A stretch of 64,000 nt of DNA, taken from Zopfochytrium polystomum (taxonomy: Eukaryota; Chytridiomycota; Chytridiomycetes; Chytridiales; Chytridiaceae). The notes under the pieces were generated by a model. That model was not told the DNA's origin. It searched no databases and worked only from the letters and a program-made list of their open reading frames with translations. The translations under genes were made by a program, and so were the position numbers. Shown one piece after another: positions 1 to 11,414 of this stretch. The stretch covers positions 248,001 to 312,000 of the forward strand of contig JAIVFJ010000033.1 of NCBI GenBank assembly GCA_025765615.1. The letters run 5' to 3'. Within the stretch, counting starts at the first letter, position 1, and every line of letters starts with the position of its first letter.

Positions 1-1824
1 CTCATACGGCCGAAATGCAGGAAGCTCGAAGCAACCGAAATCGGAGGAGGCGCCGTCCCAAGCCGGGTGGGCCGTCATACATCGAGACTCGACAGCCTTG
101 GCCCCACCGTCCTCTTCGACGAATCGAACGACATCAGCCCCAGCCCGTTGGAACCCAAAGCCACGCTCCCCGAGGGGGTCTTCACCCGGTCGCCGTCGAC
201 CGAGGCTGGTTCGTGACTTTGACGAACCAGCAGCTGCCACTGCCGCCTCGCTCGACAGTCGATGCCAGCGGTCCCCGCCGCACACCAAATGGACGCCAGT
301 ACCGAAACGCTCGGCCAAGCGCCACGCTGTACCCGCTGTGATGAGGCTGCCGTGCCGAGCAGCGATTAAGACCATGTGGGTCAGCCCGGCGCCCGCAGAG
401 TCCACCAACTGCCGCAGTTCTTCGTCGTGGACGGGAAAGTGGACAAGCTGCAGGCAACGAAGACGCGGCAAACGTGTCACAAGCGCGATGCGAGTCGCAG
501 GGGATATTTGCATAGACGTGGCAGACTGGTTGGATGTGGGGTGCAGAGCCAGGCGGAGGTGGGTCAAGCGCTGCAGGTGTGGGAGACAGCGAATGAGAGT
601 CGCATCAGACAGCTGCGAATGGGTGTGGGCGTTTTGGAAGTATCCAGCGGACTCGTCAATGTCCAGTACTGCTATTGGACACGACCGTGCCATCGACTCA
701 AACCAGCCTGAACAAAGCATGAGAGGGGAGACTCAGTACAGTTGAGGGAGAACGTTTGCAACCGTGAAAACAACAAACGGCTCACAATCGTTTTCCCAGG
801 TGCATTCTTTGAGCTGAACAATCTCCAGCAGTGTCACACGACCTCCGAACAGGTCCAGTTCTCGCTGGCAGAGTTCTTCCCCTCTAAGATATGCCAAAGT
901 TCGCATTGAGGAAGGCGATCCAAAAAGACCTTCTGCGAGCCGAGGGTCTCCACCACGATACCAGAGGTTCTTCAGCCTGGACAGAACTGGAGGCGCCGCG
1001 GCAATATCGTCTTCTCCAATAGCCGATCGAAAATCCACTGAGACGTTGAGCTCCAATGTGTGCAGCTCACTCAGTAGCGCGATCAGCTGGCGCAAGCTCG
1101 CAAATGCTATTATCTCATCTCCAACCATTTGGCGGAGGCTTAGAATCCGCAACTGTGCGAGTGACGCGGACGCCGCCACGGCCGCGGTCAACGTCTCGAT
1201 CGTGTCGGTAGATATGGAGCCACGGACGTGGAGGGATTGGAGGAACGAAAATGCGCGGAGTTCGATTGAAGAGTACGAGCAAGCGCTCTCCAGACGTTGT
1301 CGGCGGTGGCCCAGCCAGACGGGAGAGACAGCGTCCTGATCGCGCTGAGAATGGGATTGGCGGCGGCTTTCAACCATGAGCTTCAGAGATCGCACCAGAT
1401 CTCTTGGCTGTGGAAGTCGACCAACAGCCGCCCCATCTTGCGGTGGGAAGGTTGCAGTGGACGGTGTGAACAGCGAGCGGACGTTGGAGTTGCAAAACGC
1501 GGCGTGCAAATCTGGACAAGTTGCGATGCAGAACCTCGCAAGGCGGAAGAGGAGAACAGATGCCTGGCGGCACCACGCAAGGGAGACCAGCCGGAGTCGT
1601 GCAAGCCGAGCGCCTTCAAGCTGGTGAATTGAGTCCAGCGGGTTCCAGAACGTGGTGAAAGAGGCTGCGTCGAAGGACTCGTTCAGTCCGTGAACAAGAA
1701 TAAGACTGACCAGTTCGTCTGGTAGCAGGAGCCTCCTCGCTGGAGGCGGGCTGTGGTTGACGTTCGATGACGCGAGAGCTGGCGCAACCGGGGTGGCGGC
1801 CACAGGAAGGTTGGGACCGTCCAT
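1..1824 (-). CDS. F-box / leucine-rich-like protein, C-terminus beyond window
   Basis: Two exons are visible: 1824-754 and 696-1, separated by a 57-nt intron (697-753) that removes an in-frame stop near 733. The second exon stays open to the left window edge, so the C-terminus is missing. Residues about 31-45 (RLLLPDELVSLILVH) look like the core of an F-box, the Skp1-binding motif of SCF ubiquitin ligases. The rest is rich in leucine-spaced segments such as LRILSLRQM, LHTLELNVS and LRCLQLVHF, suggesting irregular LRRs for substrate binding. Alanine/proline-rich residues 1-30 precede the F-box. The F-box call rests on one short motif. The splice join is inferred from frame continuity and from natural-looking protein (HLQRLTHLRLALHP) on both sides. 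Confidence 0.55.
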
Positions 1825-2008
1825 CGCGGCACCCTTGCGCTCGCCGGGTTGCTCGCTTTATTATATTTATTTATTTATTTTTTTGTGTACCTTCCTGCCT
1901 GATCGTGCGATTCGCAGTCTGTCTGTGGACGTATGTTCCGTTTGTCTCCCCTTATCTCTCAGCAGATAATACAGCGCACGTGAAGATATTAATAACGCAA
2001 AAGTGACG

Positions 2009-3773
2009 TCAATTTTTGTTTAGAAAAGTCCCGTCTTCGCTGCTGACGTCCTCTTTGTCGGTACTACCCGGTAGCTTTCGTGCCGCCTCCGCGTACGTAC
2101 GTCCCCGCGCTGGTTCCGCCTGCTCTCTTCGTCGTTGTATGATGATGTCGTTGCACTGGCGGTCATCGATGTCCCTCCAATCTCGACCAATTCGTGAACT
2201 TTTACAGACTCGCGGATCCCGACTTGCCAGAGATGCCATTGGCCAATTCGATAAAGTCAATATTATTGCAGCAGCTTTTCTCCGCGACTCGAAGACCGAA
2301 GTCCGAGCATCACCCTTAACTGACTGAAACTCGACAGTAGACGTCGAATAGAACATTTCGACTGTTAAATCCTCGAGCCAGCCTTGAAAGCTTCGAAGCC
2401 TTTCACTCATGCTCGCTCATAGAGATTTCAAGCTAGCATCCTCTCTTCCTTTCTCTTCAGTCGAATAGCGGGAGTGGCGGTCTTCACTTCCAAGATGGAA
2501 GAAGCAAGATGATTTGTGAACTTTTCTTGCAAATTCCAGGCCCTCATGTTCGTCTTTACTGTCGGGAATGGGCTCTTGATCGCCACTTTCTTCTTCTACG
2601 GATTGTTGCGGAATCGGCAGCGCCAAGTTTAGGGGAGCGGATGTGCCAAGCTGCTTTGTTAACGTTTCCGCAACGCCTTCTCGAACTTGACCTACTGTGG
2701 ACAGCGAAGCCCTGCTCACACCGGCTACGTTAATATTTTCTTGAAACTCGCTCGTGACACTGTCCACTTTTTCGATTGGAGAAGTAGCGGATGCGAAGCC
2801 TTCCCCACGCTGAACGATTTGGTGCGGAGGTTAGTGGATCGAGCATTTCTGGCTAGAACATATTAACAGCAACCACATTCGACGAAATAAATTCGGCTTC
2901 CTCCACATTTCCTTCGAGGCAACCGTAATTCGAAAATTCAATTTCGTCTGCGCCGTCTTTAACAGCAGAGGGCTCGTCAGCTCCAAAAGTCCTCGCAAGG
3001 GAAGTTCCGTAAATTTCTACCCTTTCTGAATTGAGGAACTGGGCAGATTGGAAGCAGTTTCCAGACCACGCCTTGTACATCACGAGGCCGATTTGTTTGA
3101 AGGAAACGGAATGGCGATTCTTCTGCCACATGTGCGAGACGCTGATTGGTTGTCATATCGGACGGCATCGAAGAATCGATATGCTTGTGATGAGCTACTT
3201 CGAGATTTTGCGCTCCGGACAAGGAGGCCTGTTCGTGGCCCAAACAATTCGAAGGACTATTCATCTCGCTGTGGTTGGCGGAAAGTTCAGCTTGCGACGT
3301 TGACACTGAGTGAGGAACCTGTTTTCCACCGTCTGTGGCATTCAATGCGCTCTCCTTTGACGCTTGGGGGAATATTTTTTCTCCAATGGTATCATACGGT
3401 GCCAATGCTGCAATGCATGGGCCACCTTGTTCGGCGGTCATTTGATCCCTGGTCTCCCACCAGGAAACTGTTTTTTTCCGCTGCGGGTGGAAGTCCCGAC
3501 CCTTGATTTGGGGAATAACAGGTTCCGCTGACTTGGTTATGGTGTTTCCGAATAAATCAAATTCTGTGTAGACTCCGCCATTTCCCAAATCGAGTCCCTT
3601 GCATGATAAGGTAGGAACAAAACTCTCTCCTTCTTGGGGAGTCGGAACTTGCCTTTGAGTAGAGGCTTACACCTCCAGATAGACCGTGCGGAAACGTAAG
3701 TTGCGTTGGCGAACGTGGTACAAGTGTAGTTGTTGGCTCTCATCCATTCGACAATTGTTTTCATTTCGGACAT
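2009..3773 (-). CDS. Hypothetical protein, multi-exon, structure unresolved
   Basis: I do not recognise this gene. Minus-strand frames between 3773 and 2009 contain protein-like but disordered sequence. Pieces: a possible start at 3773 (MSEMKTIVEWMRANN), a long open stretch 3650-2977 (GVYTEFDLFGNTITKS, KTVSWWETRDQM), a piece ending near 2860, and 2820-2417. Two joins are plausible: a 40-nt intron around 3030-3070, and an intron ending at TTCAG near 2812 with a CACTAAC branch site and in-frame continuation (GEGFASATSPIEKVDS). The piece 2410-2009 lies in the same frame as 2820-2417 but is separated by a TGA at 2414-2416. It may be a further exon or unrelated. No domain, signal peptide or membrane segment is visible. 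Confidence 0.35.
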
Positions 3774-3853
3774 GCCAACTAGCTGACTTTCATTCGTTGC
3801 GGATGAAGCTCCGATAGACTCTGTGTAAGCGTGTGCAAGTGTGTGTTGAGTGT

Positions 3854-3856
<3 letters not shown>

Positions 3857-3908
<52 letters not shown>
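3857..3908. repeat. (TG)n microsatellite
   Basis: A near-perfect TG run lies between the hypothetical minus-strand gene and the first exon of the P-loop kinase gene. Translated, it gives spurious Cys-Val or Thr-His runs in long artefact ORFs on both strands. Confidence 0.9.
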
Positions 3909-3913
<5 letters not shown>

Positions 3914-4008
3914 GGGTGTGTGTCGGGAACGCGAAGTGCTGGCACCCAACCTCCCTCGTCCTCGCACGCAATTTCAATGTCACCTTGTCAATCGCAGCCA
4001 AGTCTTGG

Positions 4009-4939
4009 ATGTGGCCCGACAAAGGACAACATAAAGGAGACTCGGCGAGCTCACCAGCGAGAGCGAGGAGAGTGATTCTCATGCGAGGTAATGGAAGGGA
4101 CGGACTGGTAAGGCAGAGGCAGGCTACGTTTGCTCCTTCCCCCCAATCGACCGAGCGGGTTAGGACTCTCTTCTGACCCTACATTTTGCTCAGGTTGTCC
4201 TGGCTCGGGCAAGTCGTATGAAGCTCGCACCATTCTTGTGCGAGAGGCGGTCCAGGGGACCGTAGCCGATGAGTCTGCGATGCCAACGGATCGGTTCTTT
4301 GGTTGCATTCTTTCAACCGACGACTTTTTCCTGACGCCCGTTGTCGATCCCACGCACCCAGACTTTGTGTTGGAAAAGATTCTGCATGCAAGGTCCCAAC
4401 CTTTCGAACAGACTTATGTGTTCGACAAAGATCGCCTCGAGGAGGCACACGCATGGAACGCAAGGCGGTGCGAGCTTGCCATGTCGGGTGCCTCTGTGTG
4501 GTGGTGCGGCTCAACAGCTCACGAACTGAGCGCGGACACTAACGCCGCTTGCAGCACTGACTTTTTGCTTACCGGCACCAGCTCCGCGGTCTCGACCACG
4601 CCAGGACATTCCATGAGACACAGCCACTTGCCCTCCGCATCGGGAGAACCGTACCGCATTATTGTCATCGACAACACCAACACGCAGCGGTGGGAGGCAC
4701 GGGCATACGCCGAGCTCGCTCAACGCTTTGGCTACTCTCTCGAGACCCGGGAACCAGAAACGTCGTGGTGGTGCGAGCGAAACGCGGCCGAGATGGCGCA
4801 GCGGAATCGACATGGGGTTTCGGAGGTCGTGATTCGCAGGATGCTCCAACGATGGGAGGACGCTCCGACGGCGGCGGGCTGGACGATGCAGGACCTGTTG
4901 GAGGCGCCGACGCAGCGCGCGTCGCAAAACCAAAACTAG
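4009..4939 (+). CDS. NEDD4-binding-protein-2-like P-loop kinase (N4BP2L1 type)
   Basis: A predicted polynucleotide-kinase-like P-loop NTPase of the N4BP2L family. Exon 1 runs to 4087 and exon 2 from 4194; the 106-nt intron interrupts the Walker A motif, and joining them restores VILMRGCPGSGKSY. Further family landmarks follow: ILSTDDFF (S-T-D-x-F after strand 2), IIVIDNTNTQRWEARAYAEL (strand 4 and the DNTN signature), REPETSW, and RNRHGVSEVVIRRMLQRWE, which matches the R-N-x-H-G-V-S-x-x-x-I-x-R-M tail of N4BP2L1. An insert (residues after MSGASVW, serine/alanine-rich) separates the halves. The start at 4009 (MWPDKGQH) is the nearest in-frame ATG and is uncertain. The real substrate of this family is not established. 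Confidence 0.8.
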
Positions 4940-5051
4940 TGTGAGTGGTGTCAATTTGGGAAAAAGAACGGAAAGAGAAAAAAAAAAAAAAAAAAAAAGA
5001 AAAAAAAAGAAGAAAAAAGAAAGGAAAAAAAAGGATCGAACAGAGCGGACA
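4940..5051. other. A-rich spacer downstream of kinase gene
   Basis: This spacer begins right after the kinase stop codon and holds a run of about 21 A at 4978-4998, followed by more A-rich sequence to about 5032. It carries the 3' UTR of the kinase gene and the 5' leader of the MFS transporter. The lysine-rich ORFs read across it are artefacts. Confidence 0.6.
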
Positions 5052-7642
5052 ATGGTGTCGGAAGTGGCTTCTGGGCCGGGTTGGCCCGACAGCGAAAGCC
5101 GCGGTGGGGGTGGCGGTGGCGGCCACAGTAAAGGCTCAAGCAGCGGCACCGGCACTGGCACTGGCACTGTCACTGGCACTGGTACTGGCCCCAGCAGCAC
5201 GAAAGCTTCTGCCGCTGCCTCCAACGCTCCCACCAACGCGGCTGCGAATGGCACTTCCGCTGCGGCGGCGCGCCACTACGAACACCCGTCAGACGCCACG
5301 GCCGCGCGATCGAAGGTGTCGGCTCCCCACGTCGACGTCCGCAACCACTACGACCGCGTGGCGCCGGGCACCATCCGCGAAGGCGGCAGCCACGGCGAGG
5401 TCGACGACGACGACGACAACCAGCTCGCCGATGACGACTCCCAGGACGAGACGACAGAAATGGGCATTCGCGCCGTGAATGAGGTCCGATCGCATTGGTG
5501 CTCTTCTTTCTCTTGGCTCTTGGCCGCGGGTTGATTGGTAACAGCAGACTTCTCGTAGATTATATCCGCCATCGGAATGGGAAACTACCAAGTGAGGCCG
5601 TTCAGCCGTGCTGCCTTGTGAGCCGCAATCCTTTAAACAACCGTCTCTTTCTTTCAAAGTGGAAACTGTTCTACCTGTGTGGCTTTGGTAAGAACTCAAT
5701 TTTGGACGGATGAAAGCTGTCCGGATGAAAGCTGACCAATCCCGTGTCGCCCACTGCTCCATTTAGGGTGGCTGGCGGACAATATGTGGTTGCAAGGCAT
5801 TTCGGTCATTATCCCCCAGATACAAAAACAGTTTGATGTCCCCGATGCGTGGTCGGGCCTTGGTACAAGGTTCTGCACATCGTTTGCTACATGTACGTTT
5901 CTTCGTTCCTCCTCTCACTCGCTTTACTTTCAGTTCTGCGTTTATTGGTATGATAATTGGCTCATCTTTTTGGGGACCGGTGAGCGACATCATCGGCCGG
6001 AAGCCCGCATTCACAATGACGTTGCTCATATGCTCCGGTTTCGGCTTCGCGGCTGCGTTTGCACCGACTTTTCGACTATTTTGCTTAATGCTGATGGGAA
6101 TGGGAATCGGAGTTGGTGGAAACCTGCCGGTTGACGGTAATTCTTGAAATGATTGGCACACGCGTCGGAACGTCCAGCTTATTTTGTAATATTGACAGGA
6201 TCTCTCTTTCTGGAATTTGTGTGAGTGCATGCGCACCGTTTCTTCACTTTCTACTGCTCCAACTTGCCATAAAACAGGCCTCAATCTCATCAGAACCTTC
6301 TGACGTTACTGTCCCTCTTCTGGCCGGCCGGCCAACTTGTTGCCTCTATATTCGCGTGGTATCTGCTTGTGGGCGGCGATCCAGCGGTCAATACAGGCTG
6401 GCGCTACGTCCTTGGCGCGCTCTCCCTCACAACACTTGGCATGCTGATTGCTCGAAGGTTGACGTTTGATATGCTTGAAAGCCCGAAGTACCTTGTGTCA
6501 GTGGGCAAATTCGACGAAGCGTTTGCCGTTCTACGGAAGTTGGCTGTCGAGAACAATCGTGGAAGTGCTGTTGGAGTTGGAACGGGTGGCTTTGCTTACG
6601 TTGAGGTCGCGTCTGGGGAGAGCGGCGTCGACACCGAGGCTGGTTCACGGGGACCAGTGGGAGACTTCGTTGCAAGGATGCGAAACACCCCGCGCGCCAC
6701 CGATGCCAGTGCAACCGGACCACGAGCGATTCAGCCTTCTGCTAATCCGAATATTGGACGCTTGCAGCGGTCGATGGAGGGATTTGTGAAGGGCGTAAGG
6801 GTATTCAAAAGGCGGTTCGAAATTTTGGTTGCCCCTAATATGTTGAGGTAGGCGCGTTCGGCCCGTTGGTTCATGAGACTTACACTGTCTTCGACAAAGG
6901 ACTTCAGTGCTGATTTGGTGCATATGGAGTTTGATTTCGGTCGGGTACACCATGTTTAACGGGTTTGTGCTCTTTTGTCCTCCCAGATCTTCGGTTTTCT
7001 AACTGTCAGGCAGTTTTTTGCCGAAGTTTTTGGGGTATGCTGGTTAAACGATGCCCAATTGTTTTCGACCATGTAAAAGATTCTGCAACGCAAAATAGGT
7101 CTCTGCCGGACTCGGACGAGCCTCCACCAACCGATTACGAAACATACCGGAACTATTTCATCGTTTCAATAATGGGTATTCCGGGCTCGTTTGCTGGTAT
7201 GATCCGTGCTTGCGTTCCCAACATGTACTTCGTCTAATGCAGAGAGTCTAGGAATGTACCTCATTGAAACCACGCTTGGCCGTCGCGGAACCATGGCAGC
7301 GACTGCTGCCGGCACTGCAGCAGCCCTGTTTCTGTTTACTTTGACTCGGACGCAAACCGGACAGCTCATTGCAAGCTGCATTGCCGCGGTCTTGCAGAAT
7401 GCAATGTACGGCGTCCTCTACTGCTACACTCCAGAGGTCTTTGACTCCCAAGTGCGTGGCACTGCAAACGGGATTGCGGCCGCTCTGTCTCGTGTGTTTG
7501 GAACAACCGCTCCCATCATCACTGGTACCCTACTCGGAGTGTCCCTTCGTCTGCCACTGTACGTCTCCTCAGGGCTGATTGCGTCGGCCGCAGTTTGCAT
7601 GATTCTGCTGCCGATAGAAACGCGAGGAAGGACGGCCATGTA
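5052..7642 (+). CDS. MFS transporter, SVOP/sugar-transporter-like
   Basis: A 12-helix major facilitator of the synaptic-vesicle-2-related type, probably carrying an organic solute. Exons reconstructed in frame: 5052-5483, a 33-nt microexon 5559-5591 (IISAIGMGNYQ), 5660-5687, then from 5767, and at least five more up to 7642. After a disordered N-terminus (poly-Gly, Thr-Gly repeats, acidic cluster DDDDDNQLADDDSQDE) come LCGFGWLADNMWLQG (TM1), IGMIIGSSFWGPVSDIIGRK with the MFS motif between TM2 and TM3, LLTLLSLFWPAGQLVASIFA, a long central loop, IMGIPGSF, LGRRGTMAATAAGTAAALFL, YTPEVFDSQVRGTANG (TM10-11) and the ETRGR end motif. The exon 4/5 donor (GTTTGC) is a weak consensus. The substrate cannot be predicted. 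Confidence 0.88.
5559..5591 (+). other. 33-nt microexon of MFS gene
   Basis: Flanked by CGTAG upstream and GTGAGG downstream, this phase-0 exon encodes IISAIGMGNYQ. It supplies the A-x-G-x-G-x-x-Q segment expected just before TM1 of SV2/SVOP-type transporters. Without it the motif would be missing. Confidence 0.7.
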
Positions 7643-7810
7643 GGAAGGGGATTGTGGAACTCTTTCTGACACTTCTCCAAATAAACATGTTGTCTGTCAA
7701 GAATGTATTGCCTGGGAGAACAGCACGTCCCTTCCCACTCCACTGTATCCATCCAGTTTCATCACGCACAAAAACCGACACGTCCCACCGAGATCCCGCC
7801 TAATATAAGC

Positions 7811-8325
7811 TTAGCGCAGGCGCCGAGCCTCACTAGGAACAGCCAAAAGAGCGAATCAGCAAACAGATGGGACACTCCGCCAGGAAATGATCACGTACCG
7901 CTCAGACTCGAGCAGCGTAAGGACATCGCCCTCGCGAACTGGTCCCTTGACGTTGCGGACAATCGACCGGGTGGAGTCGTCCATGAATTCGACGCGCACT
8001 TGGGTAACACCACCGCTGTTATAGGCCGACCGTTGTGCCATAGTCAGAAGTTGGATAGGCGCAAAGTCTGCCAACGATCTAAACAAAAAGAGGCAATCAT
8101 TGTCGAAAACGAACCGGGATCCTGTGCGAGCAAGAACCTTGACAACACGGGCGAGCTTAGGGGCAGCGGATTTGGAGTCCTATGGCAAAATTGCATATCA
8201 GCTGAGAAGCGATAACGAGTTGATGTATGATCGACGATCTGATGCGGTGCGGTCGATGCGATGGGGGTTTGGCTCCAGGTCGTCAATGTCTGGATCGGTG
8301 GAGTGGCCTTACCCTCCCATACCAT
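7811..8325 (-). CDS. RPS28: Cytosolic ribosomal protein eS28
   Basis: Small-subunit ribosomal protein at the mRNA exit region of the 40S subunit. Four exons splice cleanly: 8325-8323 (ATG only), 8179-8115, 8015-7899 and 7832-7811. The product of about 67 residues begins [20 protein letters not shown] and continues [36 protein letters not shown] and EARRLR at the C-terminus, which is nearly the textbook S28e sequence and length. The start codon stands alone in its exon before a 143-nt first intron; other ATGs lie in the same (ATCCC)n repeat, so the exact start exon is the least certain part. The last exon supplies only EARRLR. Confidence 0.93.
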
Positions 8326-8345
8326 CCCATCCCATCCCATGCCAT
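8321..8345. repeat. (ATCCC)n short tandem repeat at eS28 start
   Basis: Tandem CCATC/ATCCC units span the eS28 start codon and 5' leader. They create several closely spaced ATGs on the minus strand. Confidence 0.75.
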
Positions 8346-9099
8346 CCCCAGCCACAATGACTCCCATTGATAATCAAATCCGAACTGCGACCGCTGCAGC
8401 TGAAGATCCGTCCTATGCGATCGCAGCGAAGGTAGCCGCAAAAGATCGCACCGTTGGTCTCTTGAGAAGGCTGGGGTTGGGAGGATAGTAGAACCTACCA
8501 TGGCTGATTGACGGATTGGTTTGTTGGCGGAAAGGTTTGATTTTTTTGGTTCAACCAGAATCTTCGAGCACCTGCAAGCAATCTGCCAAAAACAGTTTGT
8601 GCTGGCAGTTAGCGATTTGCTGAACGGAAGTTGCGTGAGTGAAGGCCGAACGTTATCATTCGTCTTTGGCAAAATGGCCATGGAAGGGAGCTGCAGGCCT
8701 TTCAAAGGATTCGAGTGTATTGTCGGACAGTTCAAACAAGGAATCGAAGTATGCCAGGCACCAAAGCCTGGCAGGCCCCTCCCAACCAGCCCAACCGTTT
8801 TCCGGAATCTTGGCCCATTTCTTTGTGGTTCTACGCATACTCTATCCCTACGTACACGCCAATAAATGTGGGAGGGCGCTTTCTATCGAGAACGGCCACA
8901 CAAGTCCGCCCTCAACGGACGACGGGGGTGCAAGCAACAAGTCAGCCAAAAACAGGAACAAAAAAAGAAAAATCGAGTTGGGAAGCGACCAACTGTTAGC
9001 GAGTTCACATCCTCCTGAACAAGAGGGGTTTGCCGCTGCACAGGACTCGAACCCGCCGACAGCATCTGCCTTCGCTTCTACTGCTGCGCTTGTACGAAG
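8326..9099. other. Intergenic region, no supported gene
   Basis: This 774-bp stretch lies between the divergent eS28 and RNPS1-like genes. Short ORFs on both strands (for example 8521-8865 plus, 8735-8283 minus, and a 44-codon plus ORF from 8357) overlap each other and show no recognisable motif. I treat it as a shared promoter region plus unexplained sequence. Confidence 0.45.
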
Positions 9100-10971
9100 A
9101 TGACTGACCTGAGCAATGTGAAGGATGCACCAGCGGCCGCCAGATCGGGTACGGCTGCCGATGCCAAGCGCGGGGGTAGGCCCGCTCGCCGTTCTTCTCG
9201 GGACTCATCGCGCTCCTACTCTAAATCGTCGCGCTCGTCCTATTCGCGCTCTTATTCCCGGAGGTAAGCCTGCGCCCGGATTCCTCGGACGGCGCGCCAG
9301 TCTATTTCGCGCCCACTGTTTTCATAATTCACGTGTTTGCACAGCTCCTATTCGTCCTCTCGCTCGTCGCGCTCACGAACCCGATCAAGAGCCCAGTCAC
9401 GGAGTCGGTCGCGTTCGTGGAGCTCCAGGTCGCGCAGCAGATCGTCGTACACTCGGTCTTCGCGCAGGTACTGCAATTTCTCGCCAGAATGGATGTCTCT
9501 TTCCCTCGCTCACTCTTTTGCAGCTACTCCAGCTACACTGGCTCCTCGCGTTCGCGGACTCGCTCTCCACGGCCTCGATCTCGCTCTCCAGTCCGCAACC
9601 AACGCCCTCCACCAACTCGACGCTCCCCGCCCCCCAGGAACCAGCGCTCCCCCATTCGGAATCAGCGCTCACCGGTCAGAAGGGACCGGTCACCCCCGGT
9701 TCGAAGCCAACGCTCGCCCGCTCCACAGAGGAAGCGATCTCCCAGATCCCCAGTGAGGTCGCCATCCAGGTCCCGACCTCCTCCTCGAAGACCGTCTTTC
9801 ACTGCAAGCAGGCCAGGTCCTCAAAAGGTGGCTCCTCCGGCTCCTTCGGGCGTGCGGATTCCACGCGACAGAGCGAGAGAGGATACTTTCCGCAGTCAGG
9901 ACCAACGGGTCGATCGGGAACGTGAAAGAGAGAGGGATGTCGCCCCGAGGCCGAAATCGCCTGCGCCTCGCCATCCCTCGCCGCCCCCGCATTTCGTTTC
10001 CGTTGCCCCTATTCCACGCAGTCTTACGACGGGGCACCTTCGAGAAATTTTCTCATACTTCACCGGTTTGAAGGCGAATGAGGTCAAGACTCCGAACGGA
10101 ACGGTGAAAGTGGAAGGGAGGCATGATAGACGATACTGTTACAGACGTCAAACCATTGGTCGATGAGAGCGACCCAAAGTTGATCAGATCTGTCAACATC
10201 ACCAACAGGGGAACAGCCTCCAGAAACTATCGGTCGTTTGTTGCTTTCATTGAGTTTGTCAACCACGAGGACGCGAAGGCGGCTGCCGAAGGCATGGATG
10301 GGGGATTCATCGATGGAATCGCAGTGCAAGTGTCGGTCATGACAGAAAATCAGATGACGAGGGAAAAGGAGAGGTATGAGGAGAGGCAAAAGGAGCGAGA
10401 GCAGCGCATAATTCGGGAACGTGAGCGAGACCGACGGGGCGATGGAAAAGACGTGGCACGCAACCGGTGGGATAATCGAAGAGACGGAGATTCGAACATT
10501 CGGCGCGATGAGCCCTCGCGGCGCTTTGACCCACAGGGGCGGGCGCGGTCTCCAGATCGCGGCCAAAGGGATGACCGACATTATCGAGATGGCAACACTT
10601 TACATGCTCGAACCATTGTGCACGAACGAAACAAGCCTGACTTTGGTCGGAAAGATGCTGCCGGCGCGAAAGGGTCTGGGTTTGATCGAGTTCGCGACCG
10701 TTCGAGGTCCCAAGACAAAAATTGGATCGGTCGCAGCGAAGGTAGCCGTGGAGTACCGCGGGGAGGGGACAGAGATCGGGACCGGGACCGAGATTCCCAG
10801 GACAGGAGGGGAAGTGGTGGGTTGGTCGGGTTTAGGGGAGGAAGAACTTCGACGATGCACAGGCAGTCGCGCAGTCGCAGCCCTTTGAGTCCTGGTCGAC
10901 GGGGAACTGATTCACGCCGAGTTGCGAGGAGGGAGCGCAGTCGCAGCGATTCACCACCTCGCCGACGCTAA
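9100..10971 (+). CDS. RNPS1: RNPS1-like SR-rich splicing/EJC protein
   Basis: Nuclear RNA-binding protein resembling RNPS1, a peripheral exon-junction-complex and splicing activator component. Exons: 9100-9263, 9345-9467, from 9524 to about 10103, and about 10147-10971. The intron inside the RRM cannot be placed exactly. An N-terminal RS domain (SRSSYSRSYSRS, RSRTRSPRPRSRSPVR) leads to one RRM: IFSYFTGLKANEVKTPNG, then RSFVAFIEFVNHEDAKAA (RNP1 core) and AEGMDGGFIDGIAVQVSV, which parallels the MDGGQIDG segment of RNPS1. A long RE/RD-rich then RS-rich tail follows (RSRSPLSPGRRG, ERSRSDSPPRRR). The tail is longer than in animal RNPS1. A related SR protein is possible. Confidence 0.72.
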
Positions 10972-11414
10972 AAGTTGGCTGTGTGACGAAGGGAGGAGGT
11001 CCATTGTGAGGTGCTGGCTTTCCTGTTATTAATGATTCGCGCAACGATAAGTTTCTGCCTTGATTCGAGTGCTGGTGTGTACTTTTCCAACATGAAATGG
11101 GAGGATGTTGCATGCCGAAACTGCAGATCGGGGAGCAGACGCCCTCGATACGCCATTGACTTTGGCGACTCTGCCCTGAGTGGCTGCGCAGATGAGCCCT
11201 CGTGCCTTTCCAGCAGCGCTACGCTCGGTCGGGCCGGCACGAGAGCAAACACCTGTTTTATTTGTTTTGCTTTTGGACAGCCGCCGCATGCGGGCGAAAG
11301 AGGTTGAAGAAGGGGAGTCAGTCCCCGCCCGCATTGGTGCCCGACCCGACAGTCGGGGTGCCTGGCCCGTCCACAAAAGAGGGGAAACAGAAAAAATTCG
11401 CCAGGTGGGGGCAA
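10972..11414. other. Intergenic region, nothing recognised
   Basis: A 443-bp gap between two plus-strand genes. Overlapping short ORFs occur on both strands but none carries a recognisable motif. It probably holds the 3' UTR of the RNPS1-like gene and the promoter of the next. Confidence 0.4.

Noticed and set aside
98..745. 215-codon plus ORF
   Set aside because: Arg/Trp/Cys-rich translation of the antisense strand of the F-box gene's second exon, which gives natural-looking protein on the minus strand.
3537..4082. 181-codon minus ORF with a long Thr-His run
   Set aside because: Its N-terminal part is antisense to the first exon of the P-loop kinase gene and its middle is the TG microsatellite. 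Only the part below 3773 was kept as possible coding sequence.
4941..5534. Lysine-rich N-terminus for the MFS transporter
   Set aside because: It would translate the poly(A) tract. The ATG at 5052 gives a sensible start.
9010..9098. tRNA-like T-arm on the minus strand (GGGTTCGAGTCC near 9044-9055)
   Set aside because: Only the B-box-like stretch is present. The upstream 45 nt do not form a D-arm or anticodon stem, and the acceptor strands do not pair convincingly.
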